A DNA stretch of 64,000 nucleotides from Lysobacterales bacterium (GTDB lineage: Bacteria; Pseudomonadota; Gammaproteobacteria; Xanthomonadales; Ahniellaceae). The stretch is from contig JACPFU010000033.1 of NCBI GenBank assembly GCA_016182785.1, positions 22,516-86,515 on the forward strand, read 5' to 3'. The notes beneath the pieces are model-generated. The model did no database searches. It was given only the letters and a program-made list of their open reading frames with translations, and was not told where the DNA came from. The translations under genes and the position numbers were made by a program. This document shows positions 12,100 to 20,254 of the stretch, piece by piece; within the stretch, counting starts at the first letter, position 1; the number at the start of each line of letters is the position of its first letter.

Positions 12100-13416
12100 T
12101 CAGTCGAAGCCATCGGCGAAGATCGCGCTGAGCACGCTTTCCTCGATGGCGACGAAGACATCGGGATTGCTGTTGCTGTCGCCAGGATCAAGGTTGGAGG
12201 CGGCGGAGTCGAAGGCAACGACGTCGCCGCTGTCGCTGAGGTCGATCAGCGTGCCGGAAGCGCCGTTGCCGTCCGCGTTCGCGGGAGTGCTGCTGAGTCG
12301 GAAGTAGGTGCCGTCACTGCCGCGGCGCAGCCAGGCCTGCTGTGCGACGCCGCCGACGCTGCTGGCGCAGTTCATCGCGATGTCGCCATCGTCGCTGACA
12401 CGCGGTTCGGCGCAGGATGCCGCCGTCGGTGGCGCCGGGATGCTGGTCGTGGTGTTGCTCTGGCGGTCGCGCAGGAAGATGCGGCTGCTGCCGATGCCAG
12501 CGCCGGTCTGGAACGAACGGAACGCGACATAGCGGGCATTGGTCGAGATCGAGGGCTGGTCGGCTGCGGCGCTGAACGGCGTGCCGTTGCTGAAACGGCT
12601 CAGCAAGGTGGTCGCGCCCACGCTGCGGTCGCGCAGGTACACATCCTCGATCGTGCCCGGGTTGGCGCCATCCAAGGTCGCGTCGGCGGCGAATACCACG
12701 TAGCGTCCATCGCTCGAAATCGCGTTGTTCGACAACGCCCGGCTCCAGCCCGCGATCTGCAGTTCGTTCGAGTCGACGCTGATGCGCTCGGTCGGACCGA
12801 GCATGCCGCCATCGACTTCGACGAGGAAGATGTCCGGTGCGGCGTTGCTGTCACCGGCAACCAGGTTGGCGGCATCCGACCAGAACGCGACGAAGCGCCC
12901 GTCCGCCGACATCGACGCGTGACGCGAAGCGCCATTCGGCGCCGCGCCGCCCAAGCCACGGCTGACCAGCAGCGTGTCGAACCCGATCTCGTCCTGCGGC
13001 AATGCGATCTGCAGGCTGACGTAGACATCGCTCCAGCTGCCCTGAGTGCCACCGAGATTGGTCGCGAGCGTCTCGAAGGCAACCACGCTGCCGCTGTTCG
13101 ACGCCGACGGCGCAAACGTGTTGCCATTGCCGAGCCCGGCCATCGCCAGCACCAGCGACAGCGCCGGTGGCGTCGCCGCGGCCAGGTCCGCGCGATAGAG
13201 ATTGAGCGCACCGTTCGCAATCGCGCCCAGGTTGTTCGAGGTCGAGACGAAGAAGATGAAGCGCCCATCTCCCGACACCGCCGGATCGCGCGTGCCCGCC
13301 ACCGGCTCTGCGCTCGTCACCGGATTCAGGATTCGCCCGGCCAGGATCGGGTCTGCACCCGCGCCCAGGCCCCACCCCAGCAACAACGCACCCACACACG
13401 CTCTCGCAGCCAGCAT
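12100..13416 (-). CDS. Secreted PD40/TolB-like beta-propeller protein
   Basis: A 438-residue exported protein: signal peptide MLAARACVGALLLGWGLGAGA, then repeated blades of the PD40/WD40-like type, recognisable from recurring phrases such as PAVSGDGRFIFFVSTSNNL, ASMSADGRFVAFWSDAANLV, AISSDGRYVVFAADATL, PSISTNARYVAFRSF and RVSDDGDIAMNCAS. Acidic turns with alternating Asp/Asn (DPGDSNSNPDVFVA) suggest calcium binding. No catalytic residues are evident; such proteins are usually binding or structural modules in the periplasm or outside the cell. It ends SAIFADGFD, a motif also present near the C-terminus of the next gene on the same strand (GTLFGDGFE). The gene reads in the same direction as the GH18-like gene upstream, 71 bases away, so the two may be cotranscribed. 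Confidence 0.8.
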   Translation of the reverse strand: MLAARACVGALLLGWGLGAGADPILAGRILNPVTSAEPVAGTRDPAVSGDGRFIFFVSTSNNLGAIANGALNLYRADLAAATPPALSLVLAMAGLGNGNTFAPSASNSGSVVAFETLATNLGGTQGSWSDVYVSLQIALPQDEIGFDTLLVSRGLGGAAPNGASRHASMSADGRFVAFWSDAANLVAGDSNAAPDIFLVEVDGGMLGPTERISVDSNELQIAGWSRALSNNAISSDGRYVVFAADATLDGANPGTIEDVYLRDRSVGATTLLSRFSNGTPFSAAADQPSISTNARYVAFRSFQTGAGIGSSRIFLRDRQSNTTTSIPAPPTAASCAEPRVSDDGDIAMNCASSVGGVAQQAWLRRGSDGTYFRLSSTPANADGNGASGTLIDLSDSGDVVAFDSAASNLDPGDSNSNPDVFVAIEESVLSAIFADGFD

Positions 13417-13487
13417 CGCAATCTCCCATCGACTGCGCGCTGTCTACGCGAAACGGCGGCGAGAACCGTCACCCGCCGCGCGCCGGT

Positions 13488-14756
13488 TCACCTGCCGGCG
13501 GCGACATCGCTCGGGCTGGCCGTGCTGCGGACGGTGGCGGCGGTCTCGAAGCCATCGCCGAACAGCGTCCCGATCGCTTCGAGGTTGGGGTACGCGGAGC
13601 CATCGCGCAGTTGCGACAGGGTCCAGAACATCATGCCCTTCATGCCGTGCTGGCCGACGTAGGCGGACTTCGCGACCATCGAGCGCGGCGTTTCGTAGAA
13701 GATCAGGCTGACGTCGGCAGTGGTCGCGCAGTTGCTCCAGAGCACGCAGTAGAGATCATCGACCGTGACCTGGACCGAGGTCGATGCGGTCCGCCAATAC
13801 GACATCTTCTGGGCCTCGTCCCACACCTCGGTGAAGGCACCCGGGTGCTCGGCCAGCGTCTCGCTGAGCCACGACTGGGTGACCGCGTTGTCGGACGCGA
13901 GACCTTCCCACTCGCCGGCCGCAGCGCCGCTGCCATCGCTGGAGTACGGAATGACCGGAGCGAGGTGGTCGGAATTGCTGTCGCCCCACACCAGACCGAA
14001 GCCGCCCACGCCCATCACCAGCTTGCTCGCCGGCACGCCGGCAGCCAGCCAGCGCCCGCGCACGGTGTCGATCGAGTTGCTGTTGGCGCCGACCACATAG
14101 AGCGGCGTCAGCGGCGAAGGCAGCGTCCAGCCGCCCCACTGCGGCACCGCGATGTAGGTCATCGGCATGAACGCATCGACCGCCGCTGCAGCCGGAGCGA
14201 GGCCGACGGCGTCGTCACCGACGAAAGAGGTCGGGATGGTGATGACCGCCTGCGGCCAGGCCGTGCGCAGCGCCTGCGCGAGGCGAACGAGCGAGGCATA
14301 GTCGACACCGTTCTCCCAGTCCAGATCGACCCCGGTACAGCCAAGCGGCTGCACCACGGCCTTGATGTTGGCCGCGAACGCGGCGACGTTGGCGGGCGTG
14401 GTTGCGTTGTTCCAGACATTGCCCGGGTTCGACCCGTCCCCCCCGAGCATGCAGGTGACGACGCGACCGGCAGCGTTGCCTGCAGCCGAATACGCCGTAG
14501 CAGCGGATGCGAAGGCGGCATCGCCATACCAATTCGGCGGGGCGACGGTGAAGTTGCCCGGCGGCCCCTCCTCCGGCAGCAGGTATCCGATGATCAGATG
14601 CGTGATCGAGTTCCACGGAACCGCGGCAGGAGGCACCTCGGACCACTGGTACAGCGGGTGGTATGCGGCCACCCAGGGCCCGGCCTTGGCCACGGGTGCC
14701 ACGGTCGCCAGTGCGAGCGCGAAAGAAAAGAACGAGGCCAGGCTGGGTCGTGTCAC
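13488..14756 (-). CDS. Secreted glycoside hydrolase family 18-like protein
   Basis: A 422-residue protein with signal peptide (MTRPSLASFFSFALALATVAPVAKA) and a single TIM-barrel of the GH18 chitinase/ENGase type. The barrel starts WVAAYHPLYQW, includes VTCMLGGDGS on strand 3 and the catalytic motif GCTGVDLDWEN, where the Glu of DLDWE is the expected acid/base and the first Asp of the usual DGxDxDxE is Thr. MPMTY and the final Trp region MKGMMFWTLSQL also match the family. It would hydrolyse chitin or a related N-acetylglucosamine polymer outside the cell. The C-terminal tail after the barrel holds LFGDGFE plus a low-complexity Ser/Ala stretch. The substitution of the first motif Asp is common in divergent members and does not by itself argue for inactivity. 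Confidence 0.85.
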   Translation of the reverse strand: MTRPSLASFFSFALALATVAPVAKAGPWVAAYHPLYQWSEVPPAAVPWNSITHLIIGYLLPEEGPPGNFTVAPPNWYGDAAFASAATAYSAAGNAAGRVVTCMLGGDGSNPGNVWNNATTPANVAAFAANIKAVVQPLGCTGVDLDWENGVDYASLVRLAQALRTAWPQAVITIPTSFVGDDAVGLAPAAAAVDAFMPMTYIAVPQWGGWTLPSPLTPLYVVGANSNSIDTVRGRWLAAGVPASKLVMGVGGFGLVWGDSNSDHLAPVIPYSSDGSGAAAGEWEGLASDNAVTQSWLSETLAEHPGAFTEVWDEAQKMSYWRTASTSVQVTVDDLYCVLWSNCATTADVSLIFYETPRSMVAKSAYVGQHGMKGMMFWTLSQLRDGSAYPNLEAIGTLFGDGFETAATVRSTASPSDVAAGR

Positions 14757-14873
14757 GGTAGTCCCTATCGAATGCGGCGGGGCATCCTAGCCACGCCCAC
14801 GCGCACAGCGCTGAGACTGCGGTCACGGCGGCGGGAGGTCTCGTGCTGCACGCGCCCCGGGGGCGCGGAAGCG

Positions 14874-15935
14874 TCAGGGTGACGTCGACTCCATCGCGCG
14901 CAGTAACGCCGCTTGCTCGGCCGCCACCATGCGCAGGGCGCGCAGTCCTTCGTCGGCACGCTTGCGCCAACCCGGGCCGCGATTGCGCGCGTCATGCCAC
15001 GCTTCGATCAGCGGATCGATGTCATTGTTCGCGAAGTACTCGACGAGCGACGCAACCTGCGCCACATCCTTGGCGATCTTGGCGCGATAGGCGCCGCTGC
15101 GTTCGCCGACCACAAGCAGTTTGTGGATGGCATAGCGCGCCGGCGCCGGAAGGCTGACGACGACGCAGCGACCGGCAGGATCGAACAGGGTCGCCTGTTC
15201 AATGCCTTCGAGCGAAAACTCCATGAATCTCAATGGCTGCAGCGCGACGTCGAGGTGCTCAACCTCGATCGGGTCATCACTGCGGCCGGTCTTCGGTGTC
15301 AGGAAGTCGACCTGGAACTCGGGCTCATCCTGCTTGCGGTAGCTCGCACCTGCGCGTCCGCGGTACTGCACCAAGGGCAGGAAGCCACTGTCCATCGTCG
15401 TCAACGCCGCGTGCGGCGTAGCATCGACATCGGCGGGCAGCGCAATCGACACATTGCGACCCGCATGCGCGAAATCGACATCGGCGGTCTGGTCGGAACC
15501 AACCCACTGCAGTCCCAACTGGTTCGCGTAAGCGAGGAAGGCGTGGGTGCCGACGAGTACACCACCGGCGCGGAAGAAGCCGAACTCGTTGAGGCGCAGG
15601 ATGACCGACAGGTGCTTGCGCTGCACGGTGGTGTTGCCCAGTGATGCGGCACTCTTAGCCAGCGGCTTCAGCGCCGCGATCGGCGCGTTGGCCCTGGCGC
15701 GCTCGACCAACGCACGCACTTCAGCCGAATCGGGCCCAACATAGATCTGTCGGATTCGCTGGTCAGGCTCGCGGAACGCGAAGTACCAATGGCGGCTGCC
15801 ACGCACGGTCTTGGTTGCGAAGCTCCCCTGCAGATGCGACACATCCCGCGCCAACTCCAGCGCCAATGCCGCCGCATGCACCTGCGCATACGCCGTCGAC
15901 GCCGACACCGGAAGCTCGCGATGGAACCTGGCCAT
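14874..15935 (-). CDS. GSU2403-family nucleotidyltransferase-fold protein (NTP_transf_8)
   Basis: A 353-residue cytoplasmic protein resembling the NTP_transf_8/GSU2403 family. The middle region VLVGTHAFLAYANQLGLQWVGSDQTADVDFA has the layout of a minimal nucleotidyltransferase, with the conserved Gly-Thr helix and the Asp-x-Asp of TADVDFA as likely metal ligands. Residues 1-110 form a helical region, and the C-terminal part (ARYAIHKLLVVGERSG..KDVAQVASLVEYF) resembles the helical tail found in AbiEii-like and related proteins. Family members are often near mobile DNA, and a toxin or defence-related role has been suggested for nucleotidyltransferases of this kind, but no antitoxin is adjacent here. 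The start at 15935 puts a perfect palindrome only 8 bases upstream, implying tight transcriptional control. Confidence 0.7.
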   Translation of the reverse strand: MARFHRELPVSASTAYAQVHAAALALELARDVSHLQGSFATKTVRGSRHWYFAFREPDQRIRQIYVGPDSAEVRALVERARANAPIAALKPLAKSAASLGNTTVQRKHLSVILRLNEFGFFRAGGVLVGTHAFLAYANQLGLQWVGSDQTADVDFAHAGRNVSIALPADVDATPHAALTTMDSGFLPLVQYRGRAGASYRKQDEPEFQVDFLTPKTGRSDDPIEVEHLDVALQPLRFMEFSLEGIEQATLFDPAGRCVVVSLPAPARYAIHKLLVVGERSGAYRAKIAKDVAQVASLVEYFANNDIDPLIEAWHDARNRGPGWRKRADEGLRALRMVAAEQAALLRAMESTSP

Positions 15936-15942
15936 GGCGCGT

Positions 15943-15970
15943 TATACAACAATATTAGTCTTGTTGTATA
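15943..15970. promoter_or_regulatory. Perfect inverted repeat in the promoter of the nucleotidyltransferase-like gene
   Basis: TATACAACAA (15943-15952) and TTGTTGTATA (15961-15970) are separated by 8 bases, beginning 8 bases upstream of the start codon on the minus strand. The AT-rich site stands out from its GC-rich surroundings, and placement over the expected core promoter suggests a repressor operator. XRE-type antitoxin-like repressors often use TTGTATA half-sites, but no regulator gene is adjacent. Confidence 0.65.
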
Positions 15971-16005
15971 GCAATGATTTGAACGGTCCGCGCATCAATC
16001 CCCGT

Positions 16006-16677
16006 TCAAGGTGCCGCCCGGAAGATCGCGTTGCCGTGAACAACACAAAGCGCCGCGAAGTTTCGATTGGGACTGGTTTTCACAACGCCGATGCCACGCT
16101 CTCCGTCCCTGCCATTCGATGTCTGGACCGCCAGGTAGGTCGTTCCGTCGAAGACGAATGGAACAACTTGGCTGTAGCGCACTGGAAATGCAGACGTCGA
16201 TCCGTCCGCCTTGTTGATGATCAGCTCGGCGCCATCGCTGCGTTGCGAAAACAGCGGACAGTCCTGGACCTCGGGGCGCAACCTGTCCAATTGACAAGGC
16301 AGGAGCCAATTGCCGTCAAGATCGGGGTCGCGAGCGACAAACGACGTCGATGACGCACCGTGCTGGACAAGTATCACTGAACCCCACAGATACCGTGCCG
16401 TCAAGTCGGACAACAGAACCCGATCGACCATGCCATCGTTGTCGAAATCGAAGATCGCCTCCTTCTGCCAGTGAATCGTTGCGCTGCCACGAACAATGAC
16501 TTCCGAGCTGGGCACCCACGGTGATGGAATCAAGTTCGACTCCGCTTCGTCTGGATACAGCTCAAGTTCACGATGCGGGGCCTGCGGCCACAAGGTGCGC
16601 CTCACAAAATCGCATGCATCGGCCCGGACGGCATCTGAGGCCAGCATCAATGCAAGCGCGATGAAAAATGTCTTCAT
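16006..16677 (-). CDS. Secreted protein of unknown function
   Basis: A 223-residue protein starting at MKTFFIALALMLASDAVRADAC, a clear signal peptide; an in-frame upstream extension to 16920 is rejected because it lacks such a signal and crosses a gene remnant. The mature part has two Cys-containing segments and an acidic loop DFDNDGMVDRV that fits an FG-GAP/EF-hand-like calcium-binding turn, preceding LLSDLTARYLWGSVILV. Such loops occur in integrin-like repeat proteins, but only one copy is visible. I do not recognise the family. Base composition is lower in GC than in the flanking metabolic genes, and it shares this with the next gene upstream, consistent with an acquired pair. Confidence 0.7.
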   Translation of the reverse strand: MKTFFIALALMLASDAVRADACDFVRRTLWPQAPHRELELYPDEAESNLIPSPWVPSSEVIVRGSATIHWQKEAIFDFDNDGMVDRVLLSDLTARYLWGSVILVQHGASSTSFVARDPDLDGNWLLPCQLDRLRPEVQDCPLFSQRSDGAELIINKADGSTSAFPVRYSQVVPFVFDGTTYLAVQTSNGRDGERGIGVVKTSPNRNFAALCVVHGNAIFRAAP

Positions 16678-16801
16678 ATCTGGGAATCCAGTCTTCAATG
16701 CCGCTGCAATGCGACGGCATGTTGATGATATGGCCCGAAGCGCGAGCGTGCTCTGGCCCACTTGAGCCAAGGGACCGCCGAATTGATTGTGCGGCGAGCG
16801 A

Positions 16802-16872
16802 TTACCGCGTGTTCCAAGAAGAGGCAGACTTTCGTTCCCCCGCCTGCATCCGCCACAACGCAGCGTAGGGAC
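16802..16872 (-). pseudogene. Remnant of an ABC transporter 3' end
   Basis: Read on the minus strand this stretch encodes GPYAALWRMQAGE followed by a few residues and a TAA. It matches the C-terminus of the intact ABC exporter 1 kb away (GTYAALWRLQTGES), and about 30 of 40 bases are shared over 16831-16872 and 17879-17920. No other part of the transporter is visible upstream, so only the last 15-20 codons survive. The piece lies between two small unknown envelope-protein genes. Confidence 0.5.
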
Positions 16873-16933
16873 CGCACACAGACGATCCCAAGGGCGTGCC
16901 TGAAGCCGCGCCGCAGGCATTCAGCCAGGAGTC

Positions 16934-17758
16934 CTATTCGCCGACCTGCGCGTCTGCTCCCAGCACGGGCTCGTCAGAGAACACCATCCCGATCATGGAT
17001 TCGATCAGAGCCTCAGGATCCGGACAATGCTCCTTGCCCTGATCCCGCGCGGCCAGGAAGGAGTTGGAGGTGGCGGTCGCTAGAAGGGCGTCGCCTTCGC
17101 TCAACTGGTAGGTCCTCGACAGGATGAAGCGATTCACGTCGGACACGGGCTCGCTAATCGTCAGCATGAAGCGCAAGTCGCCATCCCAGCTGACCACGCC
17201 TGAGTCGGCCTCGAAGTGTCCGCGCCAGACGCGGAAAGCGTGCGTCGGCTCTTTGCAGACATGGCCACGCTGCATGTCCTTGCACAATCGATCGTCTGAT
17301 CGAATCGGAATCCGCTCGACGGCGACCTCGAACGGCGAGCCTCTGAACAACACGCTTCGCGCGGGCCTTCGCAGGGCGAAGTCCGAGTAGGTCGGCAATC
17401 GCTCTTCGAGCAGGTCGCGAATCAAGATAGCCGACTGGACAGAGCGCGCTTTCGCAACGACGAGCGGACGGGCGGCGCCGCTGCAGATGGACGACCACCG
17501 CGCTTCGGCATCGACCAACTCGGCACGATCTCGCCGCTGTCGCTCCTTGTCGCGCTCGATGCCGTGACCGACCTTCAGGCTGAACATGAGCGGCGGTCCG
17601 GCAATCGCGACGAAGAGCAGCACTGCCGCGAGCAGACTCTTGCTCAAGCGCCGGCTTCGCGTGACCAACAGAATCGCGAATGCCACCCACACGACGTAGA
17701 TGATTGTCCATTTCAACACCAAATCGACAAACGCGAAGCCGTAACCCATGGTCCGCAC
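16934..17758 (-). CDS. Membrane-anchored protein of unknown function
   Basis: A 274-residue protein with two N-terminal membrane helices (FAFVDLVLKWTIIYVVWVAFAILLV and SLLAAVLLFVAIAGPPLMFSL) separated by a short basic loop TRSRRLSKS, then a charged segment (RDKERQRRDRAELVDAEARW) and a roughly 200-residue soluble domain with three Cys. The topology would place the large domain outside the cytoplasm or inside depending on the hairpin; two helices and the positive loop favour both termini on the same, periplasmic, side. ATG codons at 17758 and 17749 are both possible starts. The family is not recognised. GC content is below that of the flanking ABC exporter. Confidence 0.6.
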   Translation of the reverse strand: MRTMGYGFAFVDLVLKWTIIYVVWVAFAILLVTRSRRLSKSLLAAVLLFVAIAGPPLMFSLKVGHGIERDKERQRRDRAELVDAEARWSSICSGAARPLVVAKARSVQSAILIRDLLEERLPTYSDFALRRPARSVLFRGSPFEVAVERIPIRSDDRLCKDMQRGHVCKEPTHAFRVWRGHFEADSGVVSWDGDLRFMLTISEPVSDVNRFILSRTYQLSEGDALLATATSNSFLAARDQGKEHCPDPEALIESMIGMVFSDEPVLGADAQVGE

Positions 17759-17828
17759 CAGAGCATCGAAGACACGGACATCCTAACCCGATCGAGTCAG
17801 CGGAAGGCTGTTGCGGGCTCAAGAATTC

Positions 17829-17844
17829 GCGCCGCACGCGGCGC
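17829..17844. repeat. REP-like palindrome between genes
   Basis: Arms GCGCCGC and GCGGCGC flank AC. On the minus strand the element reads AGGAGCGCCGC-GT-GCGGCGCGAATT, the same head-stem-tail plan as the REP-like units inside metH. It lies in the 117-base gap between the membrane-protein gene and the ABC exporter gene. Confidence 0.5.
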
Positions 17845-17875
17845 TCCTGCGGGCGCAATCGACGCCGTCGCGCGA

Positions 17876-19639
17876 TCAGGATTCCCCCGTCTGCAACCGC
17901 CACAGCGCCGCGTAGGTGCCGTTGCTGGCGAGCAGTTGGTCGTGGGTGCCGGATTCGCGCAGGCGGCCCTGGTCGATGACGTGGATGCAGTCCGCGTGGC
18001 GCACGGTCGAGAGTCGGTGGGCGACGACGATCGTGGTGCGGCCCTTGGAGACGTGGGCGAGCGAGCGCTGGATGGCGGCTTCGGTTTCGTTGTCGACGGC
18101 CGAGGTGGCTTCGTCGAGGATCAGAATGACCGGATCGCGATACAGCGCGCGCGCGAGCGCGATGCGTTGGCGTTGGCCGCCGGAGAGATTCGCGCCGCGT
18201 TCGCCTACTGCACTCGCGTAACCACCGGGCAATGCGGCGATGAAGTCGTGCGCTTCGGCAGCGCGCGCTGCGGCTTCGACGCGAGCGTGATCGGGCTCGC
18301 GTTCGCCGTAGGCGATGTTGTCGGCGATCGTGCCGTCGGTCAGGAACGGGTCCTGGGCGACGTAGCCGATGCGCCTGCGCAGCGCGACCGGATCGATCGT
18401 GGCGATGTCGGCGCCATCGAGCAGGACGCGACCGCTGGCCGGATCATGGAAGCGCAGCAGCAGCTTCAACAGCGTGCTCTTGCCGCTGCCGGTGCCACCA
18501 ACGAGTGCAATGGTCTGGCCTGCCGGCACCTCGAGGCTGACGTCGATCAGCGTCGGCGTGTCGGCATAGGCGAAGCCGACGCGCTCGAAGCGCAACGCGC
18601 CCTGCGGCCGCTGCGCGATCGCCGCGTCGCCGCGTCTGGCGATCGGCGTCTCCAGCAAGTCCATCACCCGATTCACCGAAGCCATCGCGCGCTGGTACAG
18701 GTCGGTCATGTCGGCGAGGCGCGTCAGCGGCCACAGCAGGCGCTGGGTCAGGTACACGAGCGCCGAATAGCTTCCCACGCCGATCTCGCCGCTCAGGGCG
18801 AGATGACCGCCATACAACAGGGTCGCGACGAAGCCGGCGAGGATGGCCATGCGGATCACCGGCGTGATCGCCGCCGAGACGCGGATCGCGTCGGCATTGC
18901 GCGCGCGGAACTGGTCCGAGGCCGCGCGCACGTGCTCGCTTTCGAAGGCCTCGGCGGTATAGGCCTGGATGGTGGCCATGCCGCCGAGGTTGTTGTTGAG
19001 CCGGTTCGACACCACCGCCGCCGCATCGCGCGCCGCGGCGTAGCGCGGATACAGCCGGCGCTGGAACCAGAATGCACCGAACAGGATCAGCGGGATCGGC
19101 AGCAGCGCCAGCACCGCGAGCTTGCTGGTGATCACGAAAAACACCGCGCCGACCATCAGCGACGAGCAGAACACCTGGATCAGATCATTCGCGCCGGTGT
19201 TGAGGAAGCGTTCGATCTGGTTCACGTCCTCGTTCATCAGCGCCATCAGCTTGCCGCTGCGCTCGCGCGCGATGAAGTCCGGCGGCAGTTTCTGCACATG
19301 GGCATACGCGGCCTGGCGCAACTCGTGCTGCAGGTCCTGCGCCAGCCCGCGCCACTTCAGCGCGTACAGGTACTCGAACAGGGACTCGCAGACCCAGATC
19401 AACACGGTCAACGCGACCAGCCACCACAACTGGGTCATCGGCTCTTCGATGCCAAGCCCGGCCAGGAAACTCTGCTTCTGGTTCACGACGACATCGACGG
19501 CGACGCCGATCAGCAACTCCGGCAACACGTCGAAGAATTTGTTCAGCACCGAGAAGATCGATGCCAGGCCGGCATTGCGGCGATAGGGTCGCGCGAACGC
19601 GAACAGTCGGGACAGCGGGTGGATGGCGGGCCTCGGCAT
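17876..19639 (-). CDS. ABC exporter half-transporter (MsbA-like)
   Basis: A 587-residue fused permease-ATPase of the type I exporter family. Residues 1-330 carry six membrane helices with a cytoplasmic loop rich in Arg (LYPRYAAARDAAAVVSNRLNNNLGGMATIQAYTAE). The nucleotide-binding domain follows, with Walker A GGTGSGKSTLLKLL, Q-loop GYVAQDPFLTDGT, signature LSGGQRQRIALARAL, Walker B ILILDEATSAVD and switch His in VVAHRLSTV. All catalytic residues are present. It would act as a homodimer in the inner membrane; lipid, drug or peptide cargo cannot be told from sequence. It lies downstream of the cytochrome c gene on the same strand, but a strong hairpin separates them. Confidence 0.93.
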   Translation of the reverse strand: MPRPAIHPLSRLFAFARPYRRNAGLASIFSVLNKFFDVLPELLIGVAVDVVVNQKQSFLAGLGIEEPMTQLWWLVALTVLIWVCESLFEYLYALKWRGLAQDLQHELRQAAYAHVQKLPPDFIARERSGKLMALMNEDVNQIERFLNTGANDLIQVFCSSLMVGAVFFVITSKLAVLALLPIPLILFGAFWFQRRLYPRYAAARDAAAVVSNRLNNNLGGMATIQAYTAEAFESEHVRAASDQFRARNADAIRVSAAITPVIRMAILAGFVATLLYGGHLALSGEIGVGSYSALVYLTQRLLWPLTRLADMTDLYQRAMASVNRVMDLLETPIARRGDAAIAQRPQGALRFERVGFAYADTPTLIDVSLEVPAGQTIALVGGTGSGKSTLLKLLLRFHDPASGRVLLDGADIATIDPVALRRRIGYVAQDPFLTDGTIADNIAYGEREPDHARVEAAARAAEAHDFIAALPGGYASAVGERGANLSGGQRQRIALARALYRDPVILILDEATSAVDNETEAAIQRSLAHVSKGRTTIVVAHRLSTVRHADCIHVIDQGRLRESGTHDQLLASNGTYAALWRLQTGES

Positions 19640-19677
19640 CAGGTCACGAGGCCGCCATTACAGCATGCAACCACTGC

Positions 19678-19708
19678 AGCGGTGCCGCGGCCAGACCGCG
19701 GCACCGCT
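19678..19708 (-). terminator. Hairpin after the cytochrome c gene
   Basis: Thirteen-base perfect arms (19678-19690 and 19696-19708) with a 5-base loop begin 5 bases past the cytochrome c stop on the minus strand. There is no T-run, but the stem is very stable; it probably marks the end of the long nitric-oxide-reductase-like operon. Confidence 0.75.
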
Positions 19709-19713
19709 TCGAC

Positions 19714-20223
19714 TCACTTCGAGTGCTCGACCATGTAGGTCACGGCGGCCTTGACCTCGTCGTCGGACAGACCGGCCGAGCCACCCTTGGCCGGCATCAT
19801 GCCCTTCTGTCCGGTGAAGCCCTTGATCGCATGATCGAACAGGGTCGCTTCACCCTGCGCGGCGCGCGGTCCCCAGTCCGCGGCATCGCCAAACTTCGGC
19901 GCGCCGGCAACGCCGGCACCGTGGCAGAGCACGCAAGCCTTCTTGAACACGGCTTCGCCATCGACCGCGGCGACGGCAGCAGGCGCGGCGTCCGCAGCCG
20001 GAGCCGCAGCGTCGGCCGGCGCTGCACCATCCACAGGCGCGGCGCCATCGACCGGCGCAGCAGTCGCATCGACGGCTGCCGGATCGGCGGCCGGGGCCGG
20101 TTCGGCGGGCGCGGCAGCGGGGGCCGCAGCGGTGGTGGCTTCGGGCGGCAGCGGCGCCGGATCCTGCGGCTTGCAGGCGGCGAGCGAGGCTACGATCAGG
20201 ATCGCAAGGATCGACTTCTTCAT
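19714..20223 (-). CDS. Lipoprotein cytochrome c (c5-like)
   Basis: A 169-residue membrane-anchored electron carrier. The lipobox LAAC (Cys20) follows a short signal sequence; a Pro/Ala-rich tether of about 65 residues (with repeated APVDGAAP units) leads to a single class I cytochrome c domain. Heme attachment is CVLCH, and the distal Met is in KGMMPAKGG. The start MKKSILAIL is taken at 20223 because it begins the signal peptide; codons further upstream give no plausible N-terminus. It lies 31 bases after the flavocytochrome fusion gene, so it is the last gene of the operon and a natural periplasmic electron donor or acceptor for the CuA subunit or the second oxidase-like protein. Confidence 0.9.
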   Translation of the reverse strand: MKKSILAILIVASLAACKPQDPAPLPPEATTAAAPAAAPAEPAPAADPAAVDATAAPVDGAAPVDGAAPADAAAPAADAAPAAVAAVDGEAVFKKACVLCHGAGVAGAPKFGDAADWGPRAAQGEATLFDHAIKGFTGQKGMMPAKGGSAGLSDDEVKAAVTYMVEHSK

Positions 20224-20254
20224 GGAACTTTCCCTCAAGGATTGAATGAACGAC

